A stretch of DNA of 60,215 nt from CAYSLU01 sp964431965. GTDB taxonomy: Bacteria > Verrucomicrobiota > Kiritimatiellia > CAIKKV01 > CAYSLU01. Position numbers and translations under genes: made by a program. The DNA lies in contig CAYSLU010000024.1 in the NCBI GenBank assembly GCA_964431965.1, positions 1 through 60,215 of the forward strand, written 5' to 3'. The first letter of the stretch is position 1; every line of letters starts with the position of its first letter. Shown here one piece after another: positions 45,776 to 54,546 of this stretch. The notes under the pieces were generated by a model. That model was not told the DNA's origin. It saw only the letters and a program-made list of their open reading frames with translations, and ran no database searches.

Positions 45776-47743
45776 ATGAACATGAACCGATCCAAGTTCT
45801 ACGTTACGACGCCGATCTACTACGTCAACGACCAGCCGCACATCGGGCACGCGTACACAACCGTGCTCGCCGACGTGCTCGCCCGCTATCACCGCCTGAT
45901 GGGTCTCCCCACCCATTTCCTGACGGGGACCGACGAGCACGGGCAGAAAGTCCAGCAGGCGGCGGATAAGGCTGGCATCACGCCGAAGGAGCAGGCCGAC
46001 CGCACGGTGGTGCGCTTCCAGGAGCTCTGGCAGAAGCTCGAGATCACGCACGACGACTTCATCCGCACGACCGAGCCGCGGCACACGGCCGTGGTCCAGG
46101 CGATCCTTCAGGACCTGTACGACCGCGGCGAGATCTACCGCGCCGAGTACGACGGCTGGTACTGCGTCCCGTGCGAGCGCTTTTTTGTCGATCGCGACCT
46201 GGAGGAAGGGAACTGCCCCGAGTGCAAGCGCCCCGTCGAGCGGATCCGCGAGGCCAACTACTTCTTCCGGATGGGCGCCTACCAGGAGTGGCTGGTCCAG
46301 TACATCCAGGACCATCCGGAGTTTATCCAGCCCGAGTCCCGGCGCAACGAGACGCTGGGCTTCCTGCGCAAGAAGCTGAACGACCTGTGCGTATCGCGTC
46401 CCAAGAGCCGCCTCGCCTGGGGAATCGAGCTGCCGTTCGACCGCAACTACGTGACGTACGTGTGGTTCGACGCGCTCGTCAACTACATCAGCGCCGTCGG
46501 GTACCGCTCCAACGACGCCGAGTTTGCGCGCTGGTGGCCCGCGTCGTATCACCTGGTGGGCAAGGACATCCTCACGACGCACACCGTCTACTGGCCCACG
46601 ATGCTCAAGGCCATGAACGCTCCGCTGCCGGAGACCGTGTTCGCGCACGGGTGGTGGCTGGTCGAGGGAAACAAGATGGGGAAGTCCGTCGGCAACGTGG
46701 TGAACCCGATGGAGTTCGCGGACCGCTATGGCGTGGACCCGTTCCGCTACTTTCTCATGGCCGAGATGGTGCTGGGGCAGGACGCGAGCTTCACGGAAGC
46801 CGCCTTCGTGCGGCGCTACAACACGGATCTCGCGAACGACCTCGGAAACGTCCTCAGCCGCGTGCTGAAGATCATGATCGGCGCATGCGGCGGAGCGGTG
46901 CCGGAGCCGGGCGAGGCCGGGCCCGACGAGCTCCAACTGCGCGAGGTCACGCTGGCCGCGTCGCGGACGATGGAAGAGGGGATCGGAACGATGCGGATCG
47001 ATCTCGGGCTCGCGGCGCTGGCCGGCGTGATGCGCGAGGCGAACCGGTACATCGACAAGCGGCAGCCGTGGGCGCTCGCCAAGCAGGAAGACAAGCGCCC
47101 GTTGCACGCGGTTCTCTACAACGCGGCTGAGACGCTCCGCATCGTGAGCGGCTGGCTCTATCCCGTGATGCCCGGCAAGATGAAGGCCTTGCGCTCGGCC
47201 ATCGGCGCCGGCGCGGGCGATCCGGACCTCCGCTCGCTTCAGGCGTGGGGCGTGCTCAAGCCCGGGACGGCTGTCGGTCCGATGCAGGTTCTGTTCCCGC
47301 GGATTCAGGCCGGCGCCGCGCCGGCTCCGGCGGCCGAGGCCGCGAAAGAGGCGAAGCCGCCTGCGCCCGCCCCGGCTTCCGCGCCGGCCGCGGCCGCGTC
47401 TGCGGCTGCGCCGGGCGTGGCCGCCATCGAGTACGCGGACTTCCAGAAGGTGCAGCTGCGCACCGCGCGCATCCTGGAGGCCGTCCGCGTCGAAGGCGCG
47501 GACAAGCTGCTGCGACTGCAGATCGACGTGGGCGGCGAGAAGCGCCAGATCGTGGCGGGCATCGCCCTCCACTACGCTCCGGAGAGCCTGATCGGCCGAA
47601 CGGTCGTCGTCGTCGTGAATCTGAAGCCGGCCCGAATCCGCGGAGTGGACTCGAACGGCATGCTTCTGGCGGCGTCCGTCGGCGACCAACTCCGGATCGT
47701 GACGATCGACGGCGATCTGCCCGGTGGGGCGCAAGTGAAGTAG
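45776..47743 (+). CDS. metG: Methionyl-tRNA synthetase
   Basis: The 655-aa enzyme charges tRNA-Met. The class-I signature HIGH is in NDQPHIGHAYTT, and the KMSKS loop reads KMGKSVGNV, with Gly for Ser. A zinc knuckle (CVPCERFF and NCPECKRP) is in the connective domain. After an Ala/Pro-rich linker (about 515-545), residues about 548-655 form a Trbp111-like tRNA-binding domain (FQKVQLRTARILEA, GIALHYAPESLIGR, SNGMLLAASVG). Two in-frame ATGs lie six bases apart; the first follows GGGGAAG. It is the only aminoacyl-tRNA synthetase gene in the window. Confidence 0.97.
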   Translation: MNMNRSKFYVTTPIYYVNDQPHIGHAYTTVLADVLARYHRLMGLPTHFLTGTDEHGQKVQQAADKAGITPKEQADRTVVRFQELWQKLEITHDDFIRTTEPRHTAVVQAILQDLYDRGEIYRAEYDGWYCVPCERFFVDRDLEEGNCPECKRPVERIREANYFFRMGAYQEWLVQYIQDHPEFIQPESRRNETLGFLRKKLNDLCVSRPKSRLAWGIELPFDRNYVTYVWFDALVNYISAVGYRSNDAEFARWWPASYHLVGKDILTTHTVYWPTMLKAMNAPLPETVFAHGWWLVEGNKMGKSVGNVVNPMEFADRYGVDPFRYFLMAEMVLGQDASFTEAAFVRRYNTDLANDLGNVLSRVLKIMIGACGGAVPEPGEAGPDELQLREVTLAASRTMEEGIGTMRIDLGLAALAGVMREANRYIDKRQPWALAKQEDKRPLHAVLYNAAETLRIVSGWLYPVMPGKMKALRSAIGAGAGDPDLRSLQAWGVLKPGTAVGPMQVLFPRIQAGAAPAPAAEAAKEAKPPAPAPASAPAAAASAAAPGVAAIEYADFQKVQLRTARILEAVRVEGADKLLRLQIDVGGEKRQIVAGIALHYAPESLIGRTVVVVVNLKPARIRGVDSNGMLLAASVGDQLRIVTIDGDLPGGAQVK

Positions 47744-47813
47744 CAGCCCTTTTTCGGCCGGGTGCCGGACGGCGCCTTTTTCTCGAATTCCCCTGAAAAA
47801 AGCCAATATTTCG

Positions 47814-47842
47814 TTGACACGGGTGGGGCGATGTGGTGGATT
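47814..47842 (+). promoter_or_regulatory. Putative dcw promoter with MraZ-box-like repeats
   Basis: A perfect TTGACA (47814-47819), a 17-base spacer and TGGATT (47837-47842) precede mraZ. Overlapping it, TGGGG (47824) and TGGTG (47834) repeat with a 10-base period, as do TGGCG and TGGAA further down. MraZ is known to bind TGGGN repeats upstream of its own gene and repress it, so autoregulation is plausible. Confidence 0.5.
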
Positions 47843-47901
47843 GTGTCACGAAAGGTGGCGATGTGGAAGGCGAAGGCACAGCAGGGGGTGAGGCGCTCGG
47901 C

Positions 47902-48333
47902 GTGTTCGTGGGGTCCTACACCCACACGCTGGATCCGAAGCGGCGCCTGACGATCCCCTCGGAGTGGCGTTTTCAGGCCGGGACACACGGCGGCCTGTAC
48001 GTGCTTCCGGGCGTTCAGGAGCCGTGCCTCTACGTCTTTCCGGTGCGGGAGCTGGCTCGCCGCATCGAGCGGATCAAGACCCACTCGATCGCCGATACCC
48101 GCGCGAGCCAGTTCGCGCGCATGGTCGGCTCTCGGTCCGACTTGGCGGCGTGGGACACGCAGGGGCGGATCCGGGTGAAGGACGAGCTGCTGGATCACGC
48201 GAAGCTGACGAGCCAGGTGCTGCTGGTTGGCGCCTTCGACCGGTTCGAGCTTTGGAATCCGGAGCAGTGGAAGGCCTCGACGACCGTGGATCCGGCCAGC
48301 CTGAACGACGCCGCGCGATACGTGGGCTTCTAG
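47902..48333 (+). CDS. mraZ: MraZ transcriptional regulator
   Basis: The 143-aa protein has two SpoVT/AbrB-like halves: FVGSYTHTLDPKRRLTIPSE and AAWDTQGRIRVKDELLDHA. The GTG at 47902 follows GTGAGG by 8 bases and gives the family's usual length and N-terminus, whereas the open frame extends further upstream without homology. MraZ is the first gene of dcw clusters and represses them. TGGGN-type repeats lie in the leader. It is followed by a short ORF and rsmH. Confidence 0.95.
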   Translation: MFVGSYTHTLDPKRRLTIPSEWRFQAGTHGGLYVLPGVQEPCLYVFPVRELARRIERIKTHSIADTRASQFARMVGSRSDLAAWDTQGRIRVKDELLDHAKLTSQVLLVGAFDRFELWNPEQWKASTTVDPASLNDAARYVGF

Positions 48334-48357
48334 GCGGGCCGGGGAGGGGGGGAGAGC

Positions 48358-48561
48358 GTGCGCATGGACCGATTCGATATAGCGCGCTTCATGCAGTTGA
48401 ACGGATCGATCAGCGGCGGCCGGCGGGACGGGCCGCGGTGGATGATCCTGCCGGGGCGCCGCCTGTGGCTCGGCCGGCTGCGCGACGGGTGGGGCAGCCT
48501 CTTCGGCGCGCATCTGGCGCGCACGCAAGGGGTGCATCGCACGGACAAGACGAATGCATGA
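48358..48561 (+). CDS. Small basic protein between mraZ and rsmH
   Basis: A 67-aa frame (MRMDRFDIARFMQLNGSISG at its start, then many Arg and Trp) fills the gap between mraZ and rsmH. GGGGGAG precedes its start, and its stop overlaps the rsmH ATG by 8 bases (ATGCATGA). It could be a real small protein or a translational leader that delivers ribosomes to rsmH. No family is recognised. Confidence 0.45.
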   Translation: MRMDRFDIARFMQLNGSISGGRRDGPRWMILPGRRLWLGRLRDGWGSLFGAHLARTQGVHRTDKTNA

Positions 48562-49480
48562 GCCGGTTCTGCTGGAGTCGGTTCTGGACTTGATGGCGAT
48601 TCGGCCCGGCGGGACCTACCTCGACGGGACGGTGGGCGGAGCGGGGCACGCGCGGGCGATTCTTGATCGCGCGGGGCCGGAGGGGCGGCTGATTGGGCTG
48701 GATCGGGACCCGGAGGCGCTCGGGCGGGCAGGGGAAGCCTTGCGGCCGTACGGCGGGCGGGTCGAGCTGGTACGGGCGAACTTTGCGGACCTCGCCGGTG
48801 TGGCGGCGAGCCGAGGCATCGGGGCGGTGGACGGCGTGCTGCTCGATCTGGGGGTGTCCTCGGATCAGCTCGACACGGCGCGGAGGGGGTTCAGTTTCCG
48901 GATGGAGGGGCCCCTGGACATGCGGATGGACCCGGATGGCGGCCGATCGGCGGCGGACGTGGTGAACACGGCGTCGGAGGAGGAGCTCGCGAACCTCTTC
49001 CGGTCGTACGGCGAGGAGCCGCGCGCCCGGGCGGCCGCTCGCGCGATCGCGCGAGCGCGGGCGATCGGCCGGATCGAGACCACGGCGCAGCTCGCGGACA
49101 CCGTGCGGCCGGTGTGCGGGTTCGGCCGGCGGAGCGGGATCGATCCCGCGACGCGGGTGTTTCAGGCGCTGCGCATCGAGGTGAACGGGGAGCTGGATTC
49201 GCTGCGCCGGGGGCTGCCCGCCGCGCTGGGGCTCCTGAAGCCCGGGGGGCGGCTGGCGGTGATCGCCTTTCACAGCCTCGAGGACCGGATCGTGAAGGAT
49301 TTTTTCCGGCGGCATGCCGGGCGCGAGGAAGCGCTGCAGGCCGGCGGTAGCGTGTGGGTGTCGGAGTCGCCGGAGGTGCGGCTCGTGACCCGGAAGGCCG
49401 TGACGGCCCCGGAGGACGAGACGGCGCGGAATCCCCGTGCGCGGTCGGCGAAGCTGCGGGTGGCGGAGCGAAAGGACTAG
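48554..49480 (+). CDS. rsmH: 16S rRNA (cytosine-N4)-methyltransferase
   Basis: The 308-aa SAM-dependent enzyme methylates N4 of C1402 in 16S rRNA. It begins MHEPVLLESVLDLMAIRPGG and has the SAM loop GTVGGAGHARAIL, LLDLGVSSDQLD, and the C-terminal FHSLEDRIVKDFFR, all characteristic of RsmH (MraW). Length is normal. It is the second recognised dcw gene and overlaps the small ORF by 8 bases; ftsL starts 3 bases after its stop. Confidence 0.97.
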   Translation: MHEPVLLESVLDLMAIRPGGTYLDGTVGGAGHARAILDRAGPEGRLIGLDRDPEALGRAGEALRPYGGRVELVRANFADLAGVAASRGIGAVDGVLLDLGVSSDQLDTARRGFSFRMEGPLDMRMDPDGGRSAADVVNTASEEELANLFRSYGEEPRARAAARAIARARAIGRIETTAQLADTVRPVCGFGRRSGIDPATRVFQALRIEVNGELDSLRRGLPAALGLLKPGGRLAVIAFHSLEDRIVKDFFRRHAGREEALQAGGSVWVSESPEVRLVTRKAVTAPEDETARNPRARSAKLRVAERKD

Positions 49481-49483
49481 ATC

Positions 49484-49879
49484 ATGGCCGGACGGAACAA
49501 GAAGAAGAGCCAGGCGGGCGTGGTGCCGGCGAAGTTCGCGGTGACGTTGGTCGTGCTCTCGATCATCTCGCTCTGCTACCTCTGGCTGCGCGGGCGCTGT
49601 GAGACGCTCGGGCGCGATCTGAAGGACTTGGAGGTCCGCAAGGCGGCGCTCCAGCGCGCCTACTTGAACGCGGAGTACCGGTGGTCCAACTTCAAATCGC
49701 CGTCGAACATCGACCGCGCCCTGAAGGCGCAAGGGCTGGTGATGGGCTGGCCCGGGAAGGATCAGGTGGTCCGGCTGTCCGAGCAGAACGCCGTGCGCCG
49801 CGAGTACGCCTTGTCGCTCGGCCGCGGTCGCTCGGCGGCCCCGCCCGCCGCGGCTGAAGGGATCGTCATGAATGACTGA
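49484..49879 (+). CDS. ftsL: FtsL-like division protein
   Basis: The 131-aa protein has a basic cytoplasmic start (MAGRNKKKSQAG), one transmembrane helix (FAVTLVVLSIISLCYLWL, about 18-35), then a region with helical coiled-coil character (LGRDLKDLEVRKAALQRAY). FtsL is poorly conserved in sequence, so the call rests on topology, size and position between rsmH and ftsI. It would bridge FtsB and FtsI at the septum. The Ala/Pro-rich tail is unusual. Its stop overlaps the ftsI start by 8 bases. Confidence 0.75.
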   Translation: MAGRNKKKSQAGVVPAKFAVTLVVLSIISLCYLWLRGRCETLGRDLKDLEVRKAALQRAYLNAEYRWSNFKSPSNIDRALKAQGLVMGWPGKDQVVRLSEQNAVRREYALSLGRGRSAAPPAAAEGIVMND

Positions 49880-51611
49880 GCGGTGCTCCATCACCCGTCT
49901 CTACGTTGTGGCCGTCTTTCTCTGTCTCGCCCTCCTCGGCGTCACCAGCCGACTTGCGTACCTGCATCTGCAGCCCGACTCCGAAGCGCGCAACAAGGCC
50001 GACCGCATCCGCCGGTTCAAGAAGGAGCTCGTGGGCAGCCGCGGGCGGATCCTCGACGGAAGCCCGGCGCGCAACATCCTGGCCATGAATCTCGCCGTGA
50101 AGGACGTCTGCATCGACCCGTCCGAGGTGGCGCAGCGCGGGCAGTCGGAGCTGGTCGTCCAGGAGCTGTCGGAGAGCCTGTGCGTGCCGATGGACCAGAT
50201 CCGCGAGCGGCTGGGCCGGAAGGAATCCAAGTTCGCGTACGTCCGCCGGTTCGTGCCCGAGGACCAGGTGGAGCCCGTGGCGCGGATGAAGCTGCCGGGC
50301 GTGTTCTTCCAGGACTCCTACGCCCGCAACTATCCCCAAGGCGCCTTCATGTGCCACATCCTGGGCTTCGCGAACGTGGAGGGCGTGGGCGCGGCGGGCG
50401 TGGAGCAGGTGATGGATCGCTTCCTGCGCGGCGCGCCGGGGCTGGTGGAGAGCCGGCTGGACGGGCGGCGGCACGAGATGTACTCGCAGCGCACCCGGGA
50501 GATTGCGCCGCAGGCCGGGACCGACATCTGCCTGTCGATCGACCAGAACGCGCAGTACATGCTGGAGAAGGCGCTGCAGCAGGCGGTGGATCGCCACCAG
50601 GCCCGCGGGGCATGGGGCATCGTGCAGCGGGTGAGGACGGGCGAGATCCTGGCCATGGCCTGCCTGCCGACGTACGACCTCAATGCGTTCCGCGAGGCGC
50701 CGGACGATCGGAAGCTGAACCGCGCGATCGGCTACGTCTATGAGCCGGGCTCGGTGATGAAGGCGGTGACGATCGCCGCCGCGCTCAACGAGGGCGTGGT
50801 CACGCCCTCGACGGTGTTCGACTGCGAGAGCGGGAGCTGGCTGTACCAGGGCAAGATCCTGCGCGACTTCCACCCGTACGGCAACCTGACCGTGGCCGAC
50901 ATCGTCAAGAAGTCGAGCAACATCGGCTCGGCCAAGATCGCCCTTCTGCTGGGCGAGCAGCGGCTGGATCAGTACATGCGCGCCTTCAACATGGGCCGGC
51001 CGCTCGGGATCGATCTGCCGGGCGAAGAGGGCGGCATCCTGCCGCCGCTCGCGCGGTGGTCCCGGCTGAGCTGCAGCCGCATTGCGATCGGGCAGGGGAT
51101 CGCCGTGACGGCGCTGCAGATGCTGGGCGTCTACGCGGCCATCGCAAACGACGGGTTCCTGATGAAGCCGCACGTGGTTCAGCGGGCGGTCAAGCCGGAC
51201 GGGGAGACGCTCTACCAGGCCGAGCTGTCGGTGCTCAGCCGCCCCATCCGGGGGGAAACGGCCGCCATCATGCGCGGCCTGCTCGGGCGGGTGACCGAAG
51301 AAGGCGGAACGGGCACGAAGGCGGCGATCCCGGGGTACCGGGTGGCCGGCAAGACGGGGACGGCTCAGAAGGCTGTAGCGGGCGGCTACTCCGAGAGCGC
51401 CTACATGTCGTCGTTCGTCGGGTTTCTTCCGACCGAGCAGCCCGAGGTCGGCATCATCATCGTGGTGGACGAGCCGCAGCCGCTGCACACGGGCGGCATC
51501 GTAGCCGCCCCCGCGTTCCGCGAGGTGGCGGAGCAGCTGGTCCGGTACCTGGACATTCCGCCCGGCGCCCCGGCGGTGGGAAGCGCCGGTCCCCTGGTCG
51601 CCAACCGCTGA
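49872..51611 (+). CDS. ftsI: Division transpeptidase FtsI (PBP3-type class B)
   Basis: The 579-aa protein has one N-terminal transmembrane helix (LYVVAVFLCLALLGVTSRL), a PBP dimerisation domain (SRGRILDGSPARNILAMN), and a transpeptidase domain with all three active-site motifs: YEPGSVMK (SxxK, about residue 293), KKSSNIG (SxN), and AGKTGTAQ (KTG). It cross-links septal peptidoglycan. There is no C-terminal PASTA domain. Placement after ftsL and before murE is the standard dcw order. Confidence 0.96.
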   Translation: MTERCSITRLYVVAVFLCLALLGVTSRLAYLHLQPDSEARNKADRIRRFKKELVGSRGRILDGSPARNILAMNLAVKDVCIDPSEVAQRGQSELVVQELSESLCVPMDQIRERLGRKESKFAYVRRFVPEDQVEPVARMKLPGVFFQDSYARNYPQGAFMCHILGFANVEGVGAAGVEQVMDRFLRGAPGLVESRLDGRRHEMYSQRTREIAPQAGTDICLSIDQNAQYMLEKALQQAVDRHQARGAWGIVQRVRTGEILAMACLPTYDLNAFREAPDDRKLNRAIGYVYEPGSVMKAVTIAAALNEGVVTPSTVFDCESGSWLYQGKILRDFHPYGNLTVADIVKKSSNIGSAKIALLLGEQRLDQYMRAFNMGRPLGIDLPGEEGGILPPLARWSRLSCSRIAIGQGIAVTALQMLGVYAAIANDGFLMKPHVVQRAVKPDGETLYQAELSVLSRPIRGETAAIMRGLLGRVTEEGGTGTKAAIPGYRVAGKTGTAQKAVAGGYSESAYMSSFVGFLPTEQPEVGIIIVVDEPQPLHTGGIVAAPAFREVAEQLVRYLDIPPGAPAVGSAGPLVANR

Positions 51612-51618
51612 GCCCGAA

Positions 51619-53079
51619 ATGAATCTGCAAACGCTGATCGAGGCGGTGCGGCCGGTCTCGGTGGCCGGTGCGGCCGACGTGGAGATCAAGGGGCTCGCAT
51701 ACGATTCCCGGCAGGTCCGGCCGGGCTGGCTGTTCGTGGCGCTGCCGGGCGAGCACGCCGACGGCCGCGCCTTCGTGGCGGACGCCGTGGCGCGGGGGGC
51801 CGTGGCCGTGCTGTCCGAGGCGGCGGAGCCGCCGGGCCGGAAGATCGCTCACGTCGTCGTGGCCGATGCGCGCCAGGCGGCAGCCGAGGCGGCGGGCGCC
51901 TATCATCGACACCCCTCCCGGCGGCTGGCGCTGGCGGGCGTCACGGGCACGAACGGCAAGACGACGACGACCTACATGATCCGCCAGGCCCTCGAGGACG
52001 CCGGGCTCCGGCCGGGGCTGGTCGGGACCGTCGAGTACCGGATCGGCGAGCGGGTGATCCCCGCGAGCCGGACCACGCCGCAGGCGCTCGACTTGCAGGC
52101 GATGCTCGACCAGATGGCCCAGGCGGGATGCCGCAGCGCCGCCATGGAGGTTTCGTCGCACGCGGTGGCGCAGAAGCGCGTGTGGGGAATCGAGCTCGAT
52201 GTGGCCGTCTTCACGAACCTGACGCATGACCATCTCGACTATCACCGGACGATGGAGGCCTACTTCGAGGCGAAGGCCGACCTATTCCGCGCGCTCGGGC
52301 GGGGCGAAAAGAAGGGCGCGGCCGCGATCAACATCGACGACGCGTGGGGCCGGCGTCTGCTGGGCCTCGTGCCGCCGGGCGTGCCGGTCCTGACCTACGG
52401 GTGCGCGGTCGACGCCTCGGTCCGCGCGGACGGCGTGCGGCTCGCCGCGTCGGGGAGCGCGTTTCGGCTGGTGACGCCGGCCGGCTCCGCGGAGGTCCGG
52501 CTGCGCCTGCTCGGCCGGTACAACGTGAGCAATGCGCTGGCGGCGGCGGCGGCCTGCGCGGCGATGGGGCTGACGCCCGAGGCCACGGCCCAGAGCCTGG
52601 GCCGGCTCGGCGCCGTGCCCGGCCGGCTCGAGTCGTTCGCCTCGCCCGCGGGGTTCAGCGTGTTCGTGGACTACGCGCACACGGACGACGCGCTGAGCAA
52701 CGTGCTGACCACGCTGCGGGAGATTACCGCCGGCCGCCTGATCGTCGTGTTCGGGTGCGGCGGCAACCGCGACCGGACGAAGCGGCCCGCCATGGGCGCC
52801 GTGGCGGCGCAGCTGGCCGACTATTCGATTCTGACCTCGGACAACCCGCGCAAGGAGAGCCCCGCTGCGATCATCGCGGAGATCCGGGGCGGATTCGGCG
52901 ACCGGCGGCACTTCGACGTGGTCGAGGACCGGGCCGAGGCGATCCGCCGCGGCGTGGGCATGGCCCGGGCGGGTGACGCGGTGCTGGTGGCGGGGAAGGG
53001 CCATGAGCCCTTCCAGGAGTTCGCAAATACCGTAGTCCCGTTCGACGACCGGGAGGTCGTGCGCGGGCTGCTCGGCTGA
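51619..53079 (+). CDS. murE: UDP-MurNAc-tripeptide ligase MurE
   Basis: The 486-aa Mur ligase has GVTGTNGKTTTTYMI as the ATP loop, VSSHAVAQKRVWG with the ligase His, and TSDNPRKESP. The DNPR motif is the signature of MurE enzymes that add meso-diaminopimelate, so the cell wall is probably mDAP type. An IVVFGCGGNRDRTKRP strand matches the family. Spacing of 7 bases from ftsI indicates one operon. Confidence 0.97.
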   Translation: MNLQTLIEAVRPVSVAGAADVEIKGLAYDSRQVRPGWLFVALPGEHADGRAFVADAVARGAVAVLSEAAEPPGRKIAHVVVADARQAAAEAAGAYHRHPSRRLALAGVTGTNGKTTTTYMIRQALEDAGLRPGLVGTVEYRIGERVIPASRTTPQALDLQAMLDQMAQAGCRSAAMEVSSHAVAQKRVWGIELDVAVFTNLTHDHLDYHRTMEAYFEAKADLFRALGRGEKKGAAAINIDDAWGRRLLGLVPPGVPVLTYGCAVDASVRADGVRLAASGSAFRLVTPAGSAEVRLRLLGRYNVSNALAAAAACAAMGLTPEATAQSLGRLGAVPGRLESFASPAGFSVFVDYAHTDDALSNVLTTLREITAGRLIVVFGCGGNRDRTKRPAMGAVAAQLADYSILTSDNPRKESPAAIIAEIRGGFGDRRHFDVVEDRAEAIRRGVGMARAGDAVLVAGKGHEPFQEFANTVVPFDDREVVRGLLG

Positions 53080-53126
53080 ACTTGGCCGGGCGGAGGCGCG
53101 CCGGTGTCGGGAGGGAGTGCTTCGCC

Positions 53127-54533
53127 ATGGCGGTGCTGTCCGCGGAGTCCGTTGCCCGCTGGAGCGGGGGAGCATGGGTGCCGGCTCCGCCCGACCGGAT
53201 TGCGGGCGTGTCCACGGACACGCGCGAGATCGCGCCGGGCGCGCTGTTCTTCGCCCTGCAGGGGCCGCGGTTCGACGCGCACGCCTTCGTATCGCGGGCC
53301 CTGGCGGCGGGCGCGGCGGGCGCCGTGGTGCGGCGCGATCGGGCCGGCGGCTTGGCGGGCTCCGGCCCGCTCCTGTGCGTCGATGACCCCGAGCAGGCGC
53401 TCCGCGATATCGCCGCGGGCCACCGGCGCGCGGCGCGTATCGATATCGTGGCCGTGACTGGAAGCACCGGGAAGACGACGGTGAAGGAGATGACCGCGGA
53501 CGCCCTGGCCGCGGCGCTGCCGACCATCCGGACCCCGGGCAACCTCAACAACCAGATCGGCATCCCGCTGAGCCTGCTGGCCATCGAGCCCGGGCACCGC
53601 GTGGGCGTGTTCGAGGCCGGCATCAGCCATCCGGGCGAGATGGAGCCGCTCGCCCGCCTGCTGCAGCCGCAATGGGCGGTCGTGACCAACGTCGGGCCGG
53701 TGCATATCGAGTTCTTCGAGAGCGTGGCGGCGATCGCCCGCGAGAAGGCCGGGCTGATCCGCGCCGCCGGGCCGGGCGGCGTCGCGGTCCTGTGCCGCGA
53801 CGCCGAGTGCTTTGACGTGCTGCGCGCCGAGGCTCCCGGCCGGGTCGTGACCGTGTCGCTCTCCGGAGAAGCGGACTATGCGTGCGCGTCCTGCCGGTAC
53901 GATGGCGCGCGGTCCGGGATGGCGGCGGAGGTGGTGGAGCGCGACGGCGGCGCGCGCGTGCCGCTGTTCGTGCCGCTCCCGGGCCGGCACCACGTGGTGA
54001 ACGCGCTGATGGCCGCCGCGGTGGCGCGCGGCCACGGCGTGTCGTGGGACGCGATTGCGGGGGCCATCGGCCGGTACCGCACGCTGGCCATGCGCTGGGA
54101 AGAGCGCGCGGTGCGCGGGATCCGCGTCGTGAACGACGGGTATAACGCGAATCCGGTGAGCATGCGGGCCGCGGTGGACGCCTTTCGGCTTCTACAGGCG
54201 CCCGGCCGGAAGTGGCTTGTGCTCGGCGGCATGCTGGAGCTGGGCGCGTCGAGCGACGAGCAGCATGCGGCGCTGGGCCGCGCGCTCGCGGACGGCGGCT
54301 GGGCCGGCTTGCTTGCGGTGGGGCCGCTCGGGCGGCTCATCGCCGACGGCGCGCGCGAGGCGGGGCTGGACGCGGACCGCATCGCGTGCTGCGCCGACCC
54401 GGCGGCGGCCGGGCTGGAGCTGGCCGCGCGCGCCCGGCCGGGCGACGCGGTCCTGCTCAAGGCGTCCCGCGGCATTCGAATTGAAGGCGTAATCCAGGCG
54501 CTGGCGCCCGAAGCCGGCGCGGCTCCGCACTGA
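53127..54533 (+). CDS. murF: UDP-MurNAc-tripeptide D-Ala-D-Ala ligase MurF
   Basis: The 468-aa protein adds D-Ala-D-Ala to complete the pentapeptide precursor. It shows FFALQGPRFDAHAFV (N-terminal UDP-binding domain), VAVTGSTGKTTVKEM (ATP loop), TPGNLNNQIGIPLSLL, and NDGYNANPVSMRAAVD. The ATG at 53127 is chosen because the family N-terminus starts there; it follows a GGGAGGGA site at a somewhat long spacing, and an upstream TTG at 53082 is the alternative. Very high Ala content is normal for this GC-rich genome. Confidence 0.96.
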   Translation: MAVLSAESVARWSGGAWVPAPPDRIAGVSTDTREIAPGALFFALQGPRFDAHAFVSRALAAGAAGAVVRRDRAGGLAGSGPLLCVDDPEQALRDIAAGHRRAARIDIVAVTGSTGKTTVKEMTADALAAALPTIRTPGNLNNQIGIPLSLLAIEPGHRVGVFEAGISHPGEMEPLARLLQPQWAVVTNVGPVHIEFFESVAAIAREKAGLIRAAGPGGVAVLCRDAECFDVLRAEAPGRVVTVSLSGEADYACASCRYDGARSGMAAEVVERDGGARVPLFVPLPGRHHVVNALMAAAVARGHGVSWDAIAGAIGRYRTLAMRWEERAVRGIRVVNDGYNANPVSMRAAVDAFRLLQAPGRKWLVLGGMLELGASSDEQHAALGRALADGGWAGLLAVGPLGRLIADGAREAGLDADRIACCADPAAAGLELAARARPGDAVLLKASRGIRIEGVIQALAPEAGAAPH

Positions 54534-54546
54534 GGAAGATCCCCAC

